Shown piece after piece: positions 60,092-64,000 of a DNA stretch of 64,000 nucleotides. Positions within the stretch are counted from its first letter, which is position 1; every line of letters starts with the position of its first letter. The notes under the pieces were generated by a model that was not told where the DNA came from, ran no database searches, and was given only the letters and a program-made list of their open reading frames with translations. A program made the translations under genes and the position numbers. The stretch is from Gymnothorax reevesii (Eukaryota; Chordata; Actinopteri; Anguilliformes; Muraenidae). Where the stretch lies: NCBI GenBank assembly GCA_029721435.1, contig CM056588.1, positions 41,725,930 through 41,789,929 of the forward strand. The letters are read 5' to 3'.

Positions 60092-60562
60092 ATGCCACAT
60101 GCGCGAACCAGGAACCCCAGCCCCATCCCAGAAGTAACATGGGACACGGGACTGAAAGAAATGAACGAAACTTGGAAGGGGGCGATCGCTTGTCTCGGTG
60201 TTGCCATCTTCTTCGTTATGACCATTGGGATCATCTATTGGCAAGTGGTGGATCAGCCTAATAAAAACTGGATCCTAAGAGGGGGTTTCAGCGGACTGAT
60301 CTGGGAAAGACGGACGCACTCTTTGGTCATACAGACACTGACGGAAGATCAGACCTTTGTGGAGATCGACGTGGGAAACGTGGAAGGTTCTGACACGGAG
60401 ATACCCTTCGTGAGAAACCTTTGCTGGCTAAATAAGACGGAGTTCTGTTACACGTGGGATTCGATTGCAGATGTAAAGATAGTTCTAGAATCGGATGATA
60501 CGTCGGAGACAGAGTGCTACAACATCGCATGGACAGCCCTCCATTGTCAAGTGGACCTCAAG
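60092..60562 (+). CDS. SITS-binding protein/MYORG-like membrane glycosidase, coding exon 1 (partial gene)
   Basis: This exon encodes the first 157 residues of a protein I recognise as the SITS-binding-protein/MYORG family, type II membrane proteins of the glycoside hydrolase 31 group. A short, proline-rich cytosolic N-terminus (residues 1-29) is followed by one hydrophobic segment at about residues 30-53 (GAIACLGVAIFFVMTIGIIY) and then a lumenal stem. The stem has four cysteines (111, 119, 142, 152) and an N-glycosylation sequon at Asn114. I chose the ATG at 60092 because it has A at -3 and a soluble N-terminus. An in-frame ATG at 60023 would add 23 hydrophobic residues encoded by T-rich DNA. 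The exon ends in AAG before GTGGGT, phase 0, and joins the next exon in frame. The GH31 catalytic domain is not yet reached. The family call rests mainly on exon 2 and on the membrane topology. Confidence 0.85.
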
Positions 60563-62604
60563 GTGGGTACGCACTGTTGGTCTGTCTTTAGAATTTCCTG
60601 AGGTGACCCACAATAAAAGAACACATATAAAACGGTTGCTGCTGCCGCCTCTCCAAGTTATATGATCAATGGGAGTCATAAAATCATATTATGTTCTTGC
60701 CATGAATAACTCGAAAATTAAACTCTTGTTTTCTGCAAATATATGGCAGAATTTTGATGAGCCACTGATGAGTACAAGGAGAGATTTACAGCTTAATCTG
60801 CAAAGATTTTCAAATGACGATTAAAGATGTTTTGAAACAAATCATTCAGTTTGCAGTATATTACGAAAGGAATGATCATGAGGCTCTTTAGAACTAAGAC
60901 CGTGCTTTCCGGAGGAACAATCAGGTGATACAAAACAGCCTCACTTGCGCCAGGGATAGGGCAAGGTTATAGCTCCATCAATAACGATCCAAACAATGGA
61001 TGAAACTGAAGTGAAATGAAGAGAGGCAGATCTCTTTCGCAATAAAACTTACTTTTTAAAAATTCATAGGCCTACATAATTTTATTTCAAAGCAGTGAGC
61101 ACTACTAAACTGAGATCATATAAAACCAAAATTAAGCGCACCGCTTCTCAACCTCTTCAGAGCCGATTAGTCTTTGCAAAAACGCCAGACATTCCTGTGA
61201 ATTAAGACAATTGAGCGTGATTTGGGTCTCGGATATTTTTCCGTTTCCCGCGGCAAAATTAGTTCCACGCTGGCGCGGTTCAAAATCTTTCTGCCAAAAG
61301 TCATTTTTACAAAAAGAAAGAAAATAATAAATGATAGGAGTATTACACCACATGAAACCTGTAACCTAAAATTCCCCTCCTGCGGCAACTGTAGACTGGC
61401 TCCCCGTAGCCATATGCAGAAATCTGTGATGAATGAATTCAAGGCTATAGAGCTTAACGTTACTCTCTGTTCCACGATGTCGCGCACCATGCTGCATGCA
61501 CATCGCTCAGGAGGCCAAGTGAATTACGAACCCGCGAAAACGATTCACATCCTTCAGATCACGAACAACAGCCTATGCAAGACTATTTCTCACTTCACCA
61601 CATCCGAAGTATGGTTTCCATCCTCCAATTTAGCATCATCCACTGAAAATACGCAAAACTCAATAAAGAGTATCATATATGTAGAGCAGGGTGCATGACA
61701 GGGTGCCACACTCAAACATAAGGGCAAGGTGGAGGCACGCTAAGGAATAAAAATCCAATGTATACAACATATATTAGCACAATAATATTCTATTTCTATA
61801 GTTTATGAGCTAGAAAGGCGCAAATGAAGCATATTTTCCACAAAAGGGAAACCGTGACACAGAATTTCTGGGTCTCACCTTAACGATCGCATTCGCGCCC
61901 TTTTGGGAACTTCTTCTTCTATTGCATTTGATTTCACTGTGGATCACGCTGTGCTTCTATGCGAAATGGTTAACCCAAGTTGCTGTAGGATGTATGCTCC
62001 AGTATATGCAGTAGTAACATGAAAATAAAAGCTGAGTAGGTCGCTTTGGACAGTGGTGCTTGCTTAGCAAACAGAACACAATGATGTAACATTTTTTTTT
62101 TATTTAACCTTTATTTAACCATGTAGAAAAAACCCATTGAGATCGAAAACTCTTTTACAAGGGTGACCTGGCCAAGAGGTCAACAGCACACGACACAATA
62201 AAACATTACTCTCACAAAAAATTAAAAAAAAAACGGTTTCAAAAGGAACAACCCACAGAGCAACCCATTTAGGACATACATTCTTTGTCAGGTAAAATGG
62301 TTCAGTCAGAGAGATTCCATGTTTTCACACCAATGACTGATGGTTCCTAAAACAACTAAAGAAGGTTCTCCAATGGAGATGAGCTGAAGAAGCTTTTTAT
62401 TTAAGTATACATAAGAAAAGCCCCCTTGAAAGTGAAAGCACAGCTCACACAGGTAAGGAATCAACCCACACCTGATTATGTTTATTTGGTAGAAAGGTTT
62501 ATCTAAAGTGACTTATCATAAGTGCATTCTGAAGGTCTTGAATATGGGTCAGAGGAAGTACAATTTGTATCAGTTAATGGTCATTCTTTTGGTCTCTTTC
62601 TCAG
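60563..62604 (+). other. Intron 1 of the SITS-binding-protein-like gene
   Basis: This is a 2042-bp phase-0 intron with GT and AG ends and a pyrimidine-rich stretch (TCATTCTTTTGGTCTCTTTC) before the acceptor. Apart from the dispersed repeat near 62094-62345 it looks like single-copy, AT-rich DNA. Open frames inside it, such as 61222-61698, show no recognisable protein and are not called. Confidence 0.7.
62094..62345 (+). repeat. Dispersed repeat with TTAACCTTTATTTAACC start
   Basis: TTTAACCTTTATTTAACCAT followed by CCATTGAGATCGAAAACTCT and GGTGACCTGGCCAAGAGGTC is a frequent teleost repeat. A shorter relative lies at 18512-18590 (TTAACCTTTATTTATACTGG). Confidence 0.5.
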
Positions 62605-62776
62605 GACTGTTTCTCCATGACCAACGTGTCGTGGTATGGCGGTGCGAGCATGCACGCCCAGGGCTGGCCCATAAACGGAGCCAACACAACAATGCAGCCC
62701 TTCATTGTCAGCGACCTGCGAGAAAACCCTGCTGGATATGGATCAGTCCTAGAGCGCTACTTCCTGGGATCCACTG
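62605..62776 (+). CDS. SITS-binding protein/MYORG-like membrane glycosidase, coding exon 2 (partial gene)
   Basis: The acceptor is TTTCTCAG before GACTGT, and the reading frame continues from exon 1 in phase 0. The exon gives 57 codons plus one base (residues 158-214). It contains the family-typical block WYGGAS at residues 167-172, W178-P179, PFIVSDL at 189-195, and YGSVLERYFLGSTG up to the splice site. In MYORG and SITS-binding protein this is the N-terminal part of the GH31-like lumenal domain, ahead of the catalytic barrel. There are two further sequons (Asn164-Val-Ser and Asn184-Thr-Thr), as expected for a lumenal glycoprotein. The donor is ACTG before GTAAGA, phase 1. No continuation exon is visible up to 64000, so the catalytic exons lie downstream. 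Whether the protein is an active hydrolase cannot be judged from this window. Confidence 0.85.
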
Positions 62777-62839
62777 GTAAGAAACTATGTTCCAAAAAAC
62801 ATTCATAGCTAATGGTTGGGTAGGTTCTCAAGGATTAAT

Positions 62840-63420
62840 TAGGGTGCATGGTTGGTCGGGCTCCCAAGTGTTTTCAGGGCAATAGTTGACCAGGCCTCTG
62901 ATGGTTCTTCAGGGCTGATTGTCGGAGTGAGGGGCCTAATGGTTCGTCAGGGCAGATGGTTCGCTGGACCCCCAACTGTTCTTTTGAGCATCTTTTGATC
63001 TGGCTGAGCTTAATAGTTTTTTGGCCTTTTAAATGTGTTTAGGTCTGATGGTTGAGGAGCCCCAGTTATCCTTGAGGGCCAATGGTTGAGGAGGGTGACT
63101 GAATTGTTTCTCAGGGTAAATGGCTGGCTGGGCCCCTATATGTTCTTGAGAGCCACTATCTGGTAGGACCTCTCGGCTGTTTGGGCTCCGAACTATTCTT
63201 GAGGGCTGGGTGCCCCAGAGTCTCATCGGTCTAAGCGCACGCACTATAAAGACTGTGGCCTTCTTGCGGCGACCCAGTTCAATCCTGGCTCGGGTGATTT
63301 GCTGCATGTCTTCCCCATTCCTCTCCCCAACTTTCCTGTCTACTCAAATAAAGGAGAAAATCCCGCCAAAAAAAATCATTAAAAAAAAAGCTATTCTTGA
63401 GGGCTGACGGTTGCGTGGGC
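62840..63420 (+). repeat. Degenerate GC-rich tandem repeat in intron 2
   Basis: Variants of 'gggc.gatggttg..gggcccc.a.tgttcttgagg' recur roughly every 40-50 bases from 62845 to 63208 and again right after the SINE. Units are strongly diverged. Confidence 0.45.
63209..63390 (+). mobile_element. tRNA-derived SINE with perfect 16-bp target duplication
   Basis: The element starts GGTGCCCCAGAGTCTCATCG, with an A-box-like GGTCTAAGCGC and a B-box-like AGTTCAATCCTG about 55 bases later. It continues through GATTTGCTGCATGTCTTCCC and ends in an A-rich tail. The direct repeat CTATTCTTGAGGGCTG lies immediately before (63193-63208) and after (63391-63406). It sits in intron 2 of the SITS-binding-protein-like gene. 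Confidence 0.85.
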
Positions 63421-64000
63421 CACAAAGTGTCCACCAGTATAAATGGTTTTGATGCAATAATACAGTTGCCTGGTCAGAAAACTGGAGTTTAGGGTTTGAC
63501 TCCCATGTGTTATACTGCTGTTGAATCCCTTAGTAAAGGTTCTGAATGGTGTCAGTACATGCACCAAGCTACATTCACTGACTGCATGTGGACCCCAACC
63601 AGAGCAAAATGAACTGATGGACATTAGCATTCAGCATGATCGCTCAGCCATTTGTTTTACATGGCACATCCTGAGCTGGAGACATAGAGAGAGGCAGGCA
63701 GTGGCGGGGTAGGGAGGAAGGGACACCGTCCAACATCACAGCGTTGGCCCCGGGCCCCGAGCACATTACTGAGGCGGTGAGATTAAGCAGTGAATGACAG
63801 CAATGCACCAAACCCATTTTATAAACCGGATTCATCAATCGAGCAACAGGCAGCCTTTCTTTTTTGGGTGCTATTAAAAGGAACAGGGGAACTAAACAGG
63901 ATTTGGAGCGGAGCTGCATTTATAAGTGGCTGGGAGTATTTTTGGGGGGGGGGGGGGGCCATAAAGAGATACCGCGGACTAATGGAATTCATTGTGGGCA

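Larger units (their letters stand above)
62777..64000 (+). other. Intron 2 of the SITS-binding-protein-like gene (incomplete)
   Basis: The intron starts at the GTAAGA donor and runs off the window. Its first ~360 bases are a degenerate GC-rich repeat built from variants of 'gttcttgagggc..atggttg..gggcccc', which is interrupted by a SINE. The last part ends in an 18-base G run (63941-63958). No acceptor followed by a family-like coding exon is visible. Confidence 0.6.

Noticed and set aside
61222..61698. 158-codon frame in intron 1
   Set aside because: It lies inside a well-supported intron, with no family resemblance and no splice signals.

Overview
The window looks like a piece of a teleost fish chromosome. 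It is AT-leaning and intron- and repeat-rich. It carries very many (CA/TG)n microsatellites, Tc1/mariner copies, hAT-like and piggyBac-like non-autonomous elements, tRNA-derived SINEs and telomere-like CCTAA repeats, which is the usual mix in ray-finned fish. I see no prokaryotic operons, no CRISPR array, no rRNA, and no tRNA gene other than SINE heads. The species cannot be told from the sequence.

Only one gene is convincingly coding. The last ~4 kb holds the first two coding exons (plus strand, 60092-60562 and 62605-62776) of a SITS-binding-protein/MYORG-like type II membrane glycosidase-family protein (GH31 group). A CpG-rich, promoter-like stretch lies just upstream (about 59530-59850). 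The two exons join in phase across a 2.04 kb GT-AG intron, and the second ends on a clean phase-1 donor, so the rest of the gene lies beyond position 64000. Intron 2 carries a recent SINE with a perfect 16-bp target duplication inside a degenerate GC-rich repeat.

Positions 1-57000 are essentially intergenic. They are structured by decayed transposons and tandem repeats. From left to right these are: a TTCATCCC-type repeat facing its own inverse (about 760-1140); a MITE (3731-4080); TG tracts (4541-4735); a telomere-like core bracketed by CA tracts (8352-8835); a near-perfect 108-bp palindrome abutting a broken Tc1 (10552-11825); a second Tc1 with an LTR inside it (13758-16050); a SINE (16146-16490); a piggyBac-like element with intact TTAA duplications (21289-22323); a 37-bp minisatellite that hosts its own MITE (22765-23965); another SINE (25165-25502); a third Tc1 (28379-29705); a 159-bp tandem triplicate (32293-32770); a hAT-type MITE with a perfect 8-bp duplication (34139-34410); a probable solo LTR (35631-36736); a LINE 3' end (44437-44941); further MITEs (45852-46048, 46726-47440, 53100-53456); a fourth Tc1 (53536-54320); and two 26-bp minisatellites (about 47930-48730 and 55870-56480).

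I found no evidence for a novel molecular system. The items most worth a second look are the partial SITS-binding-protein gene with its upstream in-frame hydrophobic reading frame, the structurally intact piggyBac-like and hAT-like copies, the nested insertions, and one unexplained 128-codon reading frame at 57942-58328.
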